Assembly: GCF_028875915.1 (NCBI RefSeq)
Contig: NZ_JAPEHW010000003.1
Span: 1-64,000, forward strand
Length of the DNA: 64,000 nt
Origin: Pseudoalteromonas sp. G4
GTDB lineage: Bacteria; Pseudomonadota; Gammaproteobacteria; Enterobacterales; Alteromonadaceae
Direction: 5' to 3'
Position numbers and translations under genes: made by a program. The notes under the pieces are model-generated. The model had not been told where the DNA came from. It did not search any database and worked only from the letters and a program-made list of their open reading frames with translations. Positions 8,606 to 17,103 of the stretch are shown piece by piece. Positions within the stretch are counted from its first letter, which is position 1; every line of letters starts with the position of its first letter.

Positions 8606-9262
8606 TTATTCTTTGACAAGATAGCCAACACCTCGCACCGTAGCAATAAACTGCGTTGGTAAACGTTTTCGTAAGTTACTAATGTGCACTTCAATGGTGT
8701 TGGAGCTAATTTCTTCACCCCAATCGTAGAGCTTTTCTTCCAAGCTTAATTTAGATTGAATGCGGTTGGTGTTTTCCATCAGCGCACGCAGCACCATGTA
8801 CTCTTTTCGAGATAAATCAACCGCTTGATTATCAACCAACAGCTGATTATTTTCAGTATTTAATGTGACGTTTCGAACTTGAATAAGCGCCGCATGGTTG
8901 GTGCCTGCACGGCGTTCTAGTACGCGAATGCGCGCCATTAATTCGGCAACATCAAAAGGCTTTGCCAAGTAATCATCGGCGCCCTGATCAAGCCCTGTTA
9001 CTTTACTGTCAATATCGCTGCGCGCCGTTAAAATAAGTACAGGCACCGCAGCATTAATTGCTTTTAGTTGAGATAACACCAACAGACCATCAATATCAGG
9101 CAAGCCTAAATCGAGGATCACTAATTGATATTCCGCCCCCTGGAATGATTTAACCGCAAGCTCACCAAGTGCGACCCAGTCCACTGCGTACCCTGCATTT
9201 TGCAGCGATGTTTTAAGGCCTCTGGCAAGAGGCCCGTCATCTTCAACTAATAACAATCTCAT
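8606..9262 (-). CDS. OmpR-family response regulator (QseB/PmrA type)
   Basis: A 218-residue regulator: receiver domain (residues 1-120) with acidic pocket E7/D8/D9, phospho-acceptor Asp51 in LDLGLPDIDG and Lys in AKPFD, then a winged-helix DNA-binding domain (about 125-218) with SNTIEVHISNLRKRL. It is closest in feel to QseB/PmrA/TctD regulators. This group binds two CTTAAG-like half sites with an 11-base period; exactly such boxes occur upstream of the operon that contains this gene and upstream of eptA. It lies between the TPR protein gene and its kinase gene. Target assignment is inference from those boxes. Confidence 0.9.
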   Translation of the reverse strand: MRLLLVEDDGPLARGLKTSLQNAGYAVDWVALGELAVKSFQGAEYQLVILDLGLPDIDGLLVLSQLKAINAAVPVLILTARSDIDSKVTGLDQGADDYLAKPFDVAELMARIRVLERRAGTNHAALIQVRNVTLNTENNQLLVDNQAVDLSRKEYMVLRALMENTNRIQSKLSLEEKLYDWGEEISSNTIEVHISNLRKRLPTQFIATVRGVGYLVKE

Positions 9263-9265
9263 TTA

Positions 9266-9925
9266 TTATCTTTTTGACAGTTTTTTATTCACTTTAACCA
9301 ATAGCGCATTTATCTCTTCTTTGCGACCTTCATCCGCCAGAGGGCGTTCACTTCGCGCTGGGGCATTTAATGCTTTTTCGAGAAAAACTTTCGCTTTTGC
9401 GTATTCTTTCTCATCATACATAAACTCACCATAAAAGTAATTGGGATCAATACCTTCTGGATTAATTTTAAGTGCCGTTTCAAGCAGAGATTGGGCTTTT
9501 TTATCACTGCCAAAGGCAATCGGCCAACCCGGTACTTTATGATACAAAATACCCAAACTGGTATAGGCAGAGCCACTCAATGCTTGCTCATCAATGGTGA
9601 GCGCTTTTTCAAATGCCGCTTTGGCATTTTTTGCATGTGTTAACGCACCTAACCCGCCTTTTGCGCCAGCATAGCTTGATTGCACAATGCCATACCAAAT
9701 CCACGACTCTGCCGAGCCTGGGTAAGCTGCTTTTAAGTTTTCGGTTTCTTTAATGAGGTTTTCATAGGCTTTTAACTGAGACTCTTCTTGCAACTTATAG
9801 TTGGTGTTTGCCCAATTATGTTGAATGTTAAGTAGTTCATTGGTGAATGGCTGGCTTGCCTGTGCCACTGAAAAGTGACTTGCAAACGCAAATGTTGCCG
9901 CAACAAGTAAAGTAGATGTTTTCAT
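9266..9925 (-). CDS. Periplasmic TPR-like protein
   Basis: A 219-residue exported protein: signal peptide of about 23 residues ending AQA, then helical repeats of tetratricopeptide type (for example AKAAFEKALTIDEQALSGSAYTSLG and AKVFLEKALNAP). The motif PGSAESWIWYGIVQSSYA and the KVPGWPIAFG segment are typical of a small periplasmic TPR family often linked to TRAP-type or TatT proteins. The start has GAAGGA upstream. It lies inside the ten-gene operon between the SDR and the response regulator. A scaffold or substrate-binding role is possible but not shown. Confidence 0.7.
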   Translation of the reverse strand: MKTSTLLVAATFAFASHFSVAQASQPFTNELLNIQHNWANTNYKLQEESQLKAYENLIKETENLKAAYPGSAESWIWYGIVQSSYAGAKGGLGALTHAKNAKAAFEKALTIDEQALSGSAYTSLGILYHKVPGWPIAFGSDKKAQSLLETALKINPEGIDPNYFYGEFMYDEKEYAKAKVFLEKALNAPARSERPLADEGRKEEINALLVKVNKKLSKR

Positions 9926-9927
9926 AA

Positions 9928-10725
9928 TTAAGCTTCCTTCAAAGATTGCGTAAAAAAGGATTTAATTTTTTTGACCTTGCGCGCTAACGCATTGTCAACC
10001 AGTTCAGGGAATGCACCGTTTAAGCGCACAAACAGTTTTTCAGGCCAACCCAAAGTTTTGCGCTTTGCTGAGCTATCTAACAATGCGATAAGCGCACTTG
10101 CCACTACTTCAGGTTCATCCATTTGGTTACCAAGTAGCTTGTTCATTTGCACCACTTCATTAGAGTTGATAGCGGTATTAGTCGCCCGTGGCGCAAGGTA
10201 CTTAATTTGCTTATTAGAGTTTGCGTATTCACGGCCAAGCGCTTCACTAAAACCACGTAGGGCAAATTTACTGGTGCAATAAGCAACGTAACCAGGGTGG
10301 CCTATTGCACCAAGCGCTGAGCCAACGTTAATAATGGTCAGTGGGTGTTCGCCCGCTTCAATTAACGCTTCTTGGCTAAGTGCCATTGCCGCTGTGACGT
10401 TTAATTTTAATAAACGCTCAATTTCATCAAGCTGGGTGTCAGTGAAAGGTTTAAACAGCGATAAGCCAGCGCAATTAATCAGTAAATCGAGTTTGCCAAG
10501 TGATTTAACAAATGCCATTAAGTTTGAACGGCTGGCGCTATCGCTTAAATCTGCCAACTGGTAAAAGTGCTCGCCCGGCAGTGCATTTTTAAGATGATTT
10601 AATTTGGTTAAATCACGGCCACTGATCACTAACGTGTAGCCACGAGCTGCTAGGGTTTTGGCAATTGCTTCACCAATGCCACCGCTTGCACCTGTTAGTA
10701 AACATAATTTTTTAATCTGACTCAT
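9928..10725 (-). CDS. Short-chain dehydrogenase/reductase
   Basis: A classical SDR of about 265 residues. The cofactor motif TGASGGIGEA is at the N-terminus, the NAG-type motif (INCAGLS) follows at about residue 88, the catalytic Ser is in NVGSALG and Tyr/Lys in YCTSK. Preference for NADP(H) is likely from the SGRD loop. I chose ATG 10725 because GGAG lies eight bases upstream; a GTG three codons earlier is less likely. In this operon it sits with an acyl-activating ligase, a diiron-type oxygenase-like enzyme and an acyltransferase-fold protein, so a role in reducing an acyl-derived intermediate is plausible. Confidence 0.85.
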   Translation of the reverse strand: MSQIKKLCLLTGASGGIGEAIAKTLAARGYTLVISGRDLTKLNHLKNALPGEHFYQLADLSDSASRSNLMAFVKSLGKLDLLINCAGLSLFKPFTDTQLDEIERLLKLNVTAAMALSQEALIEAGEHPLTIINVGSALGAIGHPGYVAYCTSKFALRGFSEALGREYANSNKQIKYLAPRATNTAINSNEVVQMNKLLGNQMDEPEVVASALIALLDSSAKRKTLGWPEKLFVRLNGAFPELVDNALARKVKKIKSFFTQSLKEA

Positions 10726-10753
10726 AAGATACACTCCGAGCGGTGTTGGTTAA

Positions 10754-11422
10754 TTAGGCGACTTGTTGCAAGCGAGCTTGATCAAGCGCGCGGAAAATAT
10801 TGCCATAAAGCACATAAAAACGTTTTGCTGCATGAATAATGGCATCTTGCTGCTTTTCATCATCAATGCGGTTCATAAGCGTTTCAAAAAACTTCACATG
10901 TTCTTGGTCTAGTGATCCGTGCGAACGTAAATAGCTAAATGCATTATTTGGCAGTGACAATTTATCTTTAATGGTGGCTGCAGCTAAATCTGCAATTGCG
11001 ACGCTGGTGCCTTCAAGCACATGTACCATGCCAAAAAAAGCCACTGGTTCAATGCGGTTAATGGTATCGTAGGCGTAAGACACCATCAGCTCGGTTTCAA
11101 ACAATGGCGTGTTATTACGCACCGCTTCTTTATCAAAACCACATGCTGCAATGTCATTTAAAATCCATTCTTGGTGGCCAAGCTCTTCCTCAATATATTC
11201 TGCAACCGCGTCGCGTAACCATTCTTGTGAATGCGGCAATTTGGCACCTAAATTCATCAATAAAGGCACGGTGTGTTTTACGTGGTGAAATGCTTGACCT
11301 AAAAATGCCACATAATCATCAAGGGCAATTTCGCCTTCAAAACAACGCTTAATAATTGGCGCCGATAATAAATAGTTTTTTTCAGCTTCTGTTTCGCTAA
11401 TTAATTTCTCGAAAAAGGTCAT
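10754..11422 (-). CDS. Haem-oxygenase-like (HDO-type) iron enzyme
   Basis: A 222-residue all-helical protein of the TenA/PqqC/CADD/UndA fold group, often labelled iron-containing redox enzyme. Candidate metal ligands are visible: EYIEEELGHQEW (Glu and His in an E-x6-H-like spacing), an internal Glu in HVLEGTSVA, and a C-terminal DQEHVKFFE. Such residues bind one or two iron atoms in oxygenases of this fold that desaturate, hydroxylate or cleave fatty-acid or amine substrates. The ATG at 11422 has GAAGGA seven bases upstream. Neighbours (AMP-ligase, SDR, LuxI-fold protein) point to a small-molecule or lipid pathway. TenA-type thiaminase is less likely from context. Confidence 0.75.
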   Translation of the reverse strand: MTFFEKLISETEAEKNYLLSAPIIKRCFEGEIALDDYVAFLGQAFHHVKHTVPLLMNLGAKLPHSQEWLRDAVAEYIEEELGHQEWILNDIAACGFDKEAVRNNTPLFETELMVSYAYDTINRIEPVAFFGMVHVLEGTSVAIADLAAATIKDKLSLPNNAFSYLRSHGSLDQEHVKFFETLMNRIDDEKQQDAIIHAAKRFYVLYGNIFRALDQARLQQVA

Positions 11423-11445
11423 GGTCAATTCCTTCTAAAATTGCT

Positions 11446-12867
11446 TTAAGCAACAAGCAATGATGCTTGTCGTAAAAATGTTTGGTTAATGGCTGGGCGT
11501 TTAAAACGGCCATTTTCAGTCAGCATGCCTTGCTCATAGCTAAGTGGGGCATCAAGTAATATAAAGTGATTTAGTTTGGCGTAATCAGGTAATGCTTGGT
11601 TGATGTGTGCAAGGCTTGCTGCAATCTGCTCATTCGCAACCCCTTGCAATGGCATTAAAAGTGCAACGAGTTGTGATAGACCGTCACCAATTACTACGGC
11701 TTGTGAAAAAAGCCCTGTAGCATCCAGTAACGACTCAGGCCACTCTGGCGAAATATTACGCCCCAAACTATTGATAATTAGATTTTTAGCGCGCCCATTT
11801 AAATAGAGTTTATCGCCTCTAAATTCCGCAAGGTCACCGGTGTGAACAGTGTTTTGATACCAGCTGTTTGGCTCACCTAAGTAGCCTAAAAAAACATTTC
11901 CTTTTAGTACCAACTCACCATTTTCAATGGCGCCAGTTACGTGTGGTAATAACTTACCCACGCTACTATCGCTGTTATCTTCAAGGGTATTTAATGCAAC
12001 CACAGAACTTGCTTCTGAAAGCCCGTAACCTTGGCATACTGGTAAACCACATTCACGCGCTGCGGTAATTAAGGCTTTATCTACTTTGCCACCGCCAACC
12101 GCGACAAATTTAAGGCTTTGTGGCGGTTGCCAACCTTGTTTGCAGGCAACAACTAACACCTTCAATAACTCAGGGACTAAATTAAGCGTATGCGCATCGC
12201 TTTGCGCTATTGTGGCTAGCAATGCTTGCATATCCACCAAGCGACTGCCTGAAAAACCACGCTTACTATCACTGATGATTTTGACCGTACCACCACACAG
12301 CAGTGGCGCATAAATCCCAGCTATGTTCTCTAACAAGGTGCTAAATGGCAGTAAACTCAAGTGCTTTGGATTACTTAGCCCAATTACATCAATTAAGCTT
12401 TTGGCAACGGTTAATTGATTATCGCGGCTTAAACACACGCCTTTAGGAGTGCCCGTTGAGCCTGAGGTAAAAGTAACTTTTTGCGTGCCTTCAGGGATCG
12501 CAACATCACCGTGATAACCGACTTCATTGATAAATAGACCAGTTCCTAATAGTGGTTTGCTATCTGCTGTTGGCTTTTCAGAAATTACATGGCTCACTTT
12601 GCAGCTGTAAATAACATGCTGCTTTTGCTCTTCACTAAAAAAATCAGGTACTGGCACAATCAGTAAATTGCTGCTCATTGCCGCCAAATCCACCACTAGC
12701 CAATCAAGCGAATTTGCAGCACAAAGTGCGATGCGCTCTACCCCTTCCATTTGCAAAAAATCACACACCATTGTGATTTTTTCATTGAGTGTTAAATAAT
12801 CAAATGATTGCTCATCGGTTATCACTGCAATGTTGCTTTGATTATGGTTTTTAAGAACATTTAACAT
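11446..12867 (-). CDS. AMP-dependent acyl ligase (ANL superfamily)
   Basis: A 473-residue adenylating enzyme, short for the family (usually 500-560). The P-loop motif TFTSGSTGTPKGV (about residue 131), the A5 motif QGYGLSEASS (about 279), the HTGDLAEF Asp motif (about 344) and a C-terminal NGRFKRPAI with the candidate catalytic Lys are all present, so it should activate a carboxylic acid as acyl-AMP. It overlaps the end of the T_hemolysin gene by seven bases, indicating coupled translation. The acid is unknown; a medium or long chain fatty acid is the natural guess. Confidence 0.85.
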   Translation of the reverse strand: MLNVLKNHNQSNIAVITDEQSFDYLTLNEKITMVCDFLQMEGVERIALCAANSLDWLVVDLAAMSSNLLIVPVPDFFSEEQKQHVIYSCKVSHVISEKPTADSKPLLGTGLFINEVGYHGDVAIPEGTQKVTFTSGSTGTPKGVCLSRDNQLTVAKSLIDVIGLSNPKHLSLLPFSTLLENIAGIYAPLLCGGTVKIISDSKRGFSGSRLVDMQALLATIAQSDAHTLNLVPELLKVLVVACKQGWQPPQSLKFVAVGGGKVDKALITAARECGLPVCQGYGLSEASSVVALNTLEDNSDSSVGKLLPHVTGAIENGELVLKGNVFLGYLGEPNSWYQNTVHTGDLAEFRGDKLYLNGRAKNLIINSLGRNISPEWPESLLDATGLFSQAVVIGDGLSQLVALLMPLQGVANEQIAASLAHINQALPDYAKLNHFILLDAPLSYEQGMLTENGRFKRPAINQTFLRQASLLVA

Positions 12868-13529
12868 GAGAAACGCGCCTCAAACTTGTTTGCTAAACGG
12901 CCAATTGCAGGCGATAAAAAACGGTAAAGCTGCAAATATTTAGTGCGGTTACGGATAACCTGATTTAGCTGATCTAACGACAGTAAATACACATGTGGGT
13001 TTGTACGGTAGTAGCTCCCCCAGTTATCTCCTTGATTTGGCAGACGTTTTGCCTCCGCTTTTACCAGTTTAATTAGCTTTAAACCATAGCGTTCAAGAAT
13101 GCTCGCAACCTTGTGCGTTGCGCAAAAAGCCAATGCTTTTACGTTCTGATGCACTAACGCCAAGGTTGAAAGCATGAAAAGTGGTGTTGATAAATTACGA
13201 CCATTACTAAATAAGCTGCCGTATTCCACGATTTGCTCACGATTGATTTCACCAATATGTGCTGTTGCATAAGACTCAATTGGTGCATCTAGGTAATGTT
13301 CTAAAAACAGCGGCTCTGTCGCGCGGCGAATACCGATTGCAGCTGTTTTTCCAGCAAAACGTAATTGCAGTAGCAGTGGCATGGAAACACTAATTTCTGC
13401 TTGGTAGCGGTCTGCATAGCCTTGTTCAATAAAACGTGCAATATGCGACGCTTGCGCCAGTGGCGCTAACTCAAAGCGAGGTAATAACGACGCTGTAAAA
13501 CTGAGGAAATTATCTTTAGGCTTTAACAT
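12861..13529 (-). CDS. T_hemolysin family protein (thermostable haemolysin, GNAT/LuxI-like fold)
   Basis: About 222 residues matching the Pfam T_hemolysin family, named after the Vibrio delta-type thermostable haemolysin. Recognisable parts are the N-terminal FIEQGYADRYQAEIS, the GIRRATEPLFLEHYLD segment and the REQIVEYGSLFS strand. The family shares the acyltransferase (GNAT/autoinducer synthase) fold, so acyl transfer may be the true activity rather than membrane lysis; that is inference. The ATG at 13529 is preferred because GGAG lies nine bases upstream; an ATG five codons earlier has no such site. It is the first gene of the ten-gene leftward operon, behind a PmrA-type box. Confidence 0.8.
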   Translation of the reverse strand: MLKPKDNFLSFTASLLPRFELAPLAQASHIARFIEQGYADRYQAEISVSMPLLLQLRFAGKTAAIGIRRATEPLFLEHYLDAPIESYATAHIGEINREQIVEYGSLFSNGRNLSTPLFMLSTLALVHQNVKALAFCATHKVASILERYGLKLIKLVKAEAKRLPNQGDNWGSYYRTNPHVYLLSLDQLNQVIRNRTKYLQLYRFLSPAIGRLANKFEARFSC

Positions 13530-13574
13530 AAAACTGCTCTCCATCTTGCGATAGAGTAACTTTATGAAAGAAAC

Positions 13575-13591
13575 CTTAAATGAAACTTAAG
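13575..13591 (-). promoter_or_regulatory. PmrA/QseB-type box upstream of the T_hemolysin operon
   Basis: Read on the minus strand: CTTAAG, five bases, TTTAAG, which fits the two half-sites with 11-base period used by PmrA/QseB-group regulators. It ends about 45 bases before the operon start codon. The operon itself encodes a regulator of this group, so autoregulation is likely. Confidence 0.7.
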
Positions 13592-13792
13592 AAATGTTTG
13601 GTTTAAAATTAGCAATCAAGAAATCCAAATTTTACCTTTAAAAACGAGTGCTTAAATTAAAAGCTAGCAAAATTAGTTTATTAACATGTCAAAATGTTAA
13701 AGGTTCACAACATTTTCAAACAATTTACCCAAAGTAGTTAAAAGCATGCATTGATACGCTAAATGCAATTATTACAAATTGAGTAAACTAGG

Positions 13793-14851
13793 ATGTTAAC
13801 CACCAAACCGCTTTTTAAAACTCTAATATTTACTGTTGTGTCGCTTACCCTTGTTGCCTGTTCAAGCGATAAAGAAATCGAAGTCTCGAAACCAAATGAT
13901 GGGCAAACTATCGCTGAATACGTTGCAAGCCAAGACTTTTCTGGCGCAGTGTTAGTAGCTAAAGATGGACAAGTTTTGCTGAGCCGTGGCTACGATTATG
14001 CCGAGCGCTCAAACAAAATTGAAAACAGTTTCGATACGGTTTTTCGTATTGGCTCAGTTACAAAACAATTCACCGCAATGGCCATGTTAATTTTAGAAGA
14101 GCGTGGCCAGCTAGCGCTCACTGATACTGTTGCCATGTACCTAAATGATTATCCAGATGGTGAGAAGATTACACTGACACATCTGCTCAATATGACCAGC
14201 GGCATTAAAAACTATACCGAGATGGGGAATTTCTCATCTTACAAAAACACCTCGCTAACACCGCTTCAATTAATTGAAAAATTTAAAGATACACCGCTCG
14301 AATTTACACCGGGTAGCAAGTTTAAATACTCCAACTCAAACTACGTGATTGCAGGTTATATAATTGAACAAGTAAGTGGTCAGTCGTATGCAGCGTTTAT
14401 TGAGCAAGAAATTTTTCAAAAACTCGACATGAGTAACAGCAGTTATGGCAAAGACAAAATTGGCTACGATAAATTTGCACAAGGCTACAGCAACAATAAG
14501 CCTGTTGGCGGTATTTCAATGACGGCGCCTTATGCTGCAGGCGCATTAGCATCAACAGTGGAGGATTTATATAAATGGCATCAAGGTGTTACCAACCGCG
14601 CTCTCATTTCAGAAGAATCAACGCAAAAAATGTACACTGTAGGGTTAAATGGTTATGCCCTTGGCTGGAATGTAAGTACTAACCGTCACAATGAAAAGTT
14701 CTATCAACATGGTGGCGGTATTGATGGCTTTGTGAGCTATATTTTGCGTTCTGAGCAGAGTGGTTACTTTGTTGCCGTGCTTGCCAATGAAGAAGAGTTC
14801 CCATCAGGAAACTTAGCTAATAATATTATGAGTTTAGTGGATAAAGACTAA
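13793..14851 (+). CDS. Serine hydrolase lipoprotein, beta-lactamase/PBP4-like fold
   Basis: A 352-residue protein with a lipoprotein signal (LTLVACSSD, Cys about residue 23). The catalytic domain has the SxxK motif SVTK (about residue 87), a Tyr motif YSNSNY (about 183) and the C-terminal HGGG motif (about 304) of the class C beta-lactamase/esterase family. It probably acts in the periplasm on peptides, esters or peptidoglycan stems; lactamase activity is not proven by the motifs. It diverges from the T_hemolysin operon and converges with eptA. Confidence 0.85.
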   Translation: MLTTKPLFKTLIFTVVSLTLVACSSDKEIEVSKPNDGQTIAEYVASQDFSGAVLVAKDGQVLLSRGYDYAERSNKIENSFDTVFRIGSVTKQFTAMAMLILEERGQLALTDTVAMYLNDYPDGEKITLTHLLNMTSGIKNYTEMGNFSSYKNTSLTPLQLIEKFKDTPLEFTPGSKFKYSNSNYVIAGYIIEQVSGQSYAAFIEQEIFQKLDMSNSSYGKDKIGYDKFAQGYSNNKPVGGISMTAPYAAGALASTVEDLYKWHQGVTNRALISEESTQKMYTVGLNGYALGWNVSTNRHNEKFYQHGGGIDGFVSYILRSEQSGYFVAVLANEEEFPSGNLANNIMSLVDKD

Positions 14852-14858
14852 GCTTTTT

Positions 14859-14881
14859 CGCCGCATTGTAAAGGTGCGGCG
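14859..14881. terminator. GC-rich hairpin between convergent genes
   Basis: A perfect seven-base stem (CGCCGCA / TGCGGCG) with a nine-base loop lies between the serine hydrolase gene and eptA. There is no T run directly after it on either strand, so it is a weak terminator candidate only. Confidence 0.4.
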
Positions 14882-14893
14882 CAACCTGCCAAT

Positions 14894-16528
14894 TTACCCC
14901 ATCACATGTTGGCTACGACACTTTGAAACTAAATCAATCAGCGGCTTTTCTGTTTGTATGTTTATCGACAGTAATCCAAGTAAACTACCAAACAACGCAT
15001 CATGAGATGAGGGTTTGGTAGCCTCATTTGAAAGGCAGTTATAATCAAATTTAGCCTCTTGCTGATAAGACTCTGAAAGCCACACCAGCATCGGTACCTC
15101 AGTTTGTGCTTTTGGCGCAAACGCATAAGGTAAACCATGCAAAAATACACCATTTTCACCTAGTGATTCACCGTGATCCGAAACATATAACAGCCCTGCA
15201 TTAACATTGTTAAGAGAACTTAATTTGTTAATCAAATCAGCTAATAATGAATCTGTTTCAAGCAAACTATTGTCGTAGGCATTAATGATTTCTTGTGGTG
15301 TGCAGTTTGCAAATGTCTCGTCTTTGCACTCAGGTAAAAACTGCTTATTTGCTTTTTCACTTCGGCGAAAATACGCAGGTCCATGGCTGCCTTGTTGATG
15401 CAGCACAATAAGAGTGTTTTGTGGCTTAACATCAAGTTCGTTAAGCGATGAAAAAAGTAATTTGTCAGGGCAGCCATCCTCACATTGCTCGCTTTTAGCT
15501 ACATCGAATGTCTTGACCCGATTACATACATCTTTGCAGCCGCCGTCATTTTCGCGCCACATCACATCAAAGCCAGCACGAGCAACAATGTCGATTACGT
15601 TTTCACTGTGTTTTGCCGCAAATTCGTCATAATTTTGTTTATTCATCCAAGAAAACATACATGGCACTGAGTGGGCCGTTGCAGTTCCGCAACTTGTCAT
15701 CTGACTAAAATTAACAATAGGCAAAGCGCTTAACTTTGGATTGGTATTACGGCTATAACCATTTAACGCTAAATGATCGGCACGCACCGTTTCACCTAGT
15801 ACCACAATAAATACCGTCGGTTTTTTAGAAAACGCATTAAATTCGACATCACTTGCAATAGTAACAAACGCTTCATCGCCTTTAGGAAGTCGGTCTTTTA
15901 CATAGCGTTTTGTCGCAGACACCACATTTAATGGAGCCGCGTAATACCGTAACTCTTTATGCATGCGGAAATATCCCGACAAAGATTGATACTGCAAAAG
16001 TGCAAATCCGCCAAGCAGTATCAAAATACTGGTTAATGCCGCGCTGTATTGAAGTGTTCGCTTGAGAATTGGCTGTAAACGAGGCTTATTAAGTAAAACA
16101 AGCAGACTTGGCAAAATGGCAAATAACAGCAAGTGACGAACAAACGGCCAAGTAATCAGATCGTTCGCTTCAGATACATTGGTTTCAAACATATTTTGAA
16201 GCATATGGGCATCAATCATAGTGCCAAAATGGTGCGAAAAGTAATTAGCGCTGACACTTGCGAAAATCAATAAAATTAACATTGGTTTAAACATGTAGCC
16301 AGGGCTTAAAAGTAAAACTATTAAGCTGTTAATTAACAGTAATAAAAATACCGAAGGTATGAACACAGATGAATCAAGTTGCTGGAAAAATACATTATTA
16401 CAAGCAAAGGTTAACCACAGCACTACCGCAAATCTAACAAAACTTTTGCTGGCAAAGAGTCCATTTAGTTTGCCAAATGAAAAATGCGAATTTAATCGCT
16501 GTTCAAAGAAAAACGCACTACGCATCAT
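14894..16528 (-). CDS. eptA: Lipid A phosphoethanolamine transferase EptA
   Basis: A 544-residue inner-membrane enzyme of the EptA/MCR family: five N-terminal membrane helices (about residues 30-190), then a periplasmic sulfatase-like domain. Visible catalytic elements are GETVRADH (metal-binding Glu), the nucleophile Thr in SCGTATAHSVPC (about residue 282), and DHGESLGENGVFLHG with metal-binding Asp-His. Multiple Cys pairs fit the disulfides of this family. It adds phosphoethanolamine to lipid A and confers resistance to cationic peptides such as polymyxin. A perfect PmrA-type box (16582-16598) lies about 55 bases upstream, matching the regulation known for enterobacterial eptA. Two adjacent ATG codons make the exact start uncertain by one residue. 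Confidence 0.9.
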   Translation of the reverse strand: MMRSAFFFEQRLNSHFSFGKLNGLFASKSFVRFAVVLWLTFACNNVFFQQLDSSVFIPSVFLLLLINSLIVLLLSPGYMFKPMLILLIFASVSANYFSHHFGTMIDAHMLQNMFETNVSEANDLITWPFVRHLLLFAILPSLLVLLNKPRLQPILKRTLQYSAALTSILILLGGFALLQYQSLSGYFRMHKELRYYAAPLNVVSATKRYVKDRLPKGDEAFVTIASDVEFNAFSKKPTVFIVVLGETVRADHLALNGYSRNTNPKLSALPIVNFSQMTSCGTATAHSVPCMFSWMNKQNYDEFAAKHSENVIDIVARAGFDVMWRENDGGCKDVCNRVKTFDVAKSEQCEDGCPDKLLFSSLNELDVKPQNTLIVLHQQGSHGPAYFRRSEKANKQFLPECKDETFANCTPQEIINAYDNSLLETDSLLADLINKLSSLNNVNAGLLYVSDHGESLGENGVFLHGLPYAFAPKAQTEVPMLVWLSESYQQEAKFDYNCLSNEATKPSSHDALFGSLLGLLSINIQTEKPLIDLVSKCRSQHVMG

Positions 16529-16581
16529 TTAATCAACTCAATACATTAATAACACAACGCGTTTGAGAGTAATCCTGCTAG

Positions 16582-16598
16582 CTTAAGAAAAACTTAAG
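16582..16598 (-). promoter_or_regulatory. Perfect PmrA/QseB-type box upstream of eptA
   Basis: CTTAAG, five A, CTTAAG: two identical half-sites with an 11-base period, about 55 bases before the eptA start. This matches the PmrA box consensus. The divergent MerR gene starts 77 bases on the other side. Confidence 0.8.
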
Positions 16599-16674
16599 TT
16601 ATTTTTTTATACATTTAAATCAGCGTATAAATATGCCTTAATACTCTCATAGAAGCTGTAATAAAAGGGATAGC

Positions 16675-17031
16675 ATGTTTATTGGAGAATTTAGCAAACG
16701 GGTTGGCACTACCACCAAAACCATTCGTCATTATGAAGCAATAGGGTTATTACCAGAAGCAAAGCGCCAAGGCCGTTATCGTGTGTATGACGAACGCTAC
16801 ATTGAAACCGTAAAGCAAATTCGCTTGGCGCAATCCCTAGGTTTTTCACTTAATCAAATAAAACAATTATGCCAAGGCGCGAATATTAATTATGGTTTGC
16901 CCAAACACGTATTATTAACCGCGCTAAGCGAGCGTGAAACGCAGCTAAAAATACAAATCGCCAAGTGCCAACAACAACTCAACGAGATAAAAAGCTTTAA
17001 TCTCTTACTCGAAAATTCTAACTGCGCTTAA
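16675..17031 (+). CDS. MerR-family transcriptional regulator
   Basis: A 118-residue regulator. The winged helix-turn-helix is at the N-terminus (FSKRVGTTTKTIRHYEAIGLLPEAKR, then GRYRVYDERYI), followed by the long dimerisation helix (about residues 75-110). There is no CxnC metal motif at the C-terminus; one Cys is the second-last residue and another lies mid-protein. The ligand is therefore unclear. The gene is divergent from eptA. It is followed at 17039-17070 by a long-spacer promoter with a perfect palindrome, so it very likely controls the next gene. Confidence 0.9.
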   Translation: MFIGEFSKRVGTTTKTIRHYEAIGLLPEAKRQGRYRVYDERYIETVKQIRLAQSLGFSLNQIKQLCQGANINYGLPKHVLLTALSERETQLKIQIAKCQQQLNEIKSFNLLLENSNCA

Positions 17032-17038
17032 TTAACCT

Positions 17039-17070
17039 TTGACTTTGCCCTATAGGGCAAAGCGTACACT
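17039..17070 (+). promoter_or_regulatory. MerR-type promoter with palindromic operator in a 20-bp spacer
   Basis: A -35 element TTGACT (17039-17044) and -10 element TACACT (17065-17070) are 20 bases apart, longer than normal and typical for MerR activation. A perfect 20-base palindrome, CTTTGCCC TATA GGGCAAAG (17044-17063), fills the spacer. The target gene starts at 17104. Confidence 0.85.
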
Positions 17071-17103
17071 TGTGCTCGATGTTTAATAAGGAGCACAAAC
17101 ACA

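Noticed and set aside
10754..11422. TenA thiaminase annotation for the haem-oxygenase-like protein
   Set aside because: The fold is shared, but neighbours are acyl-related and no thiamine gene is present, so the neutral name is safer.
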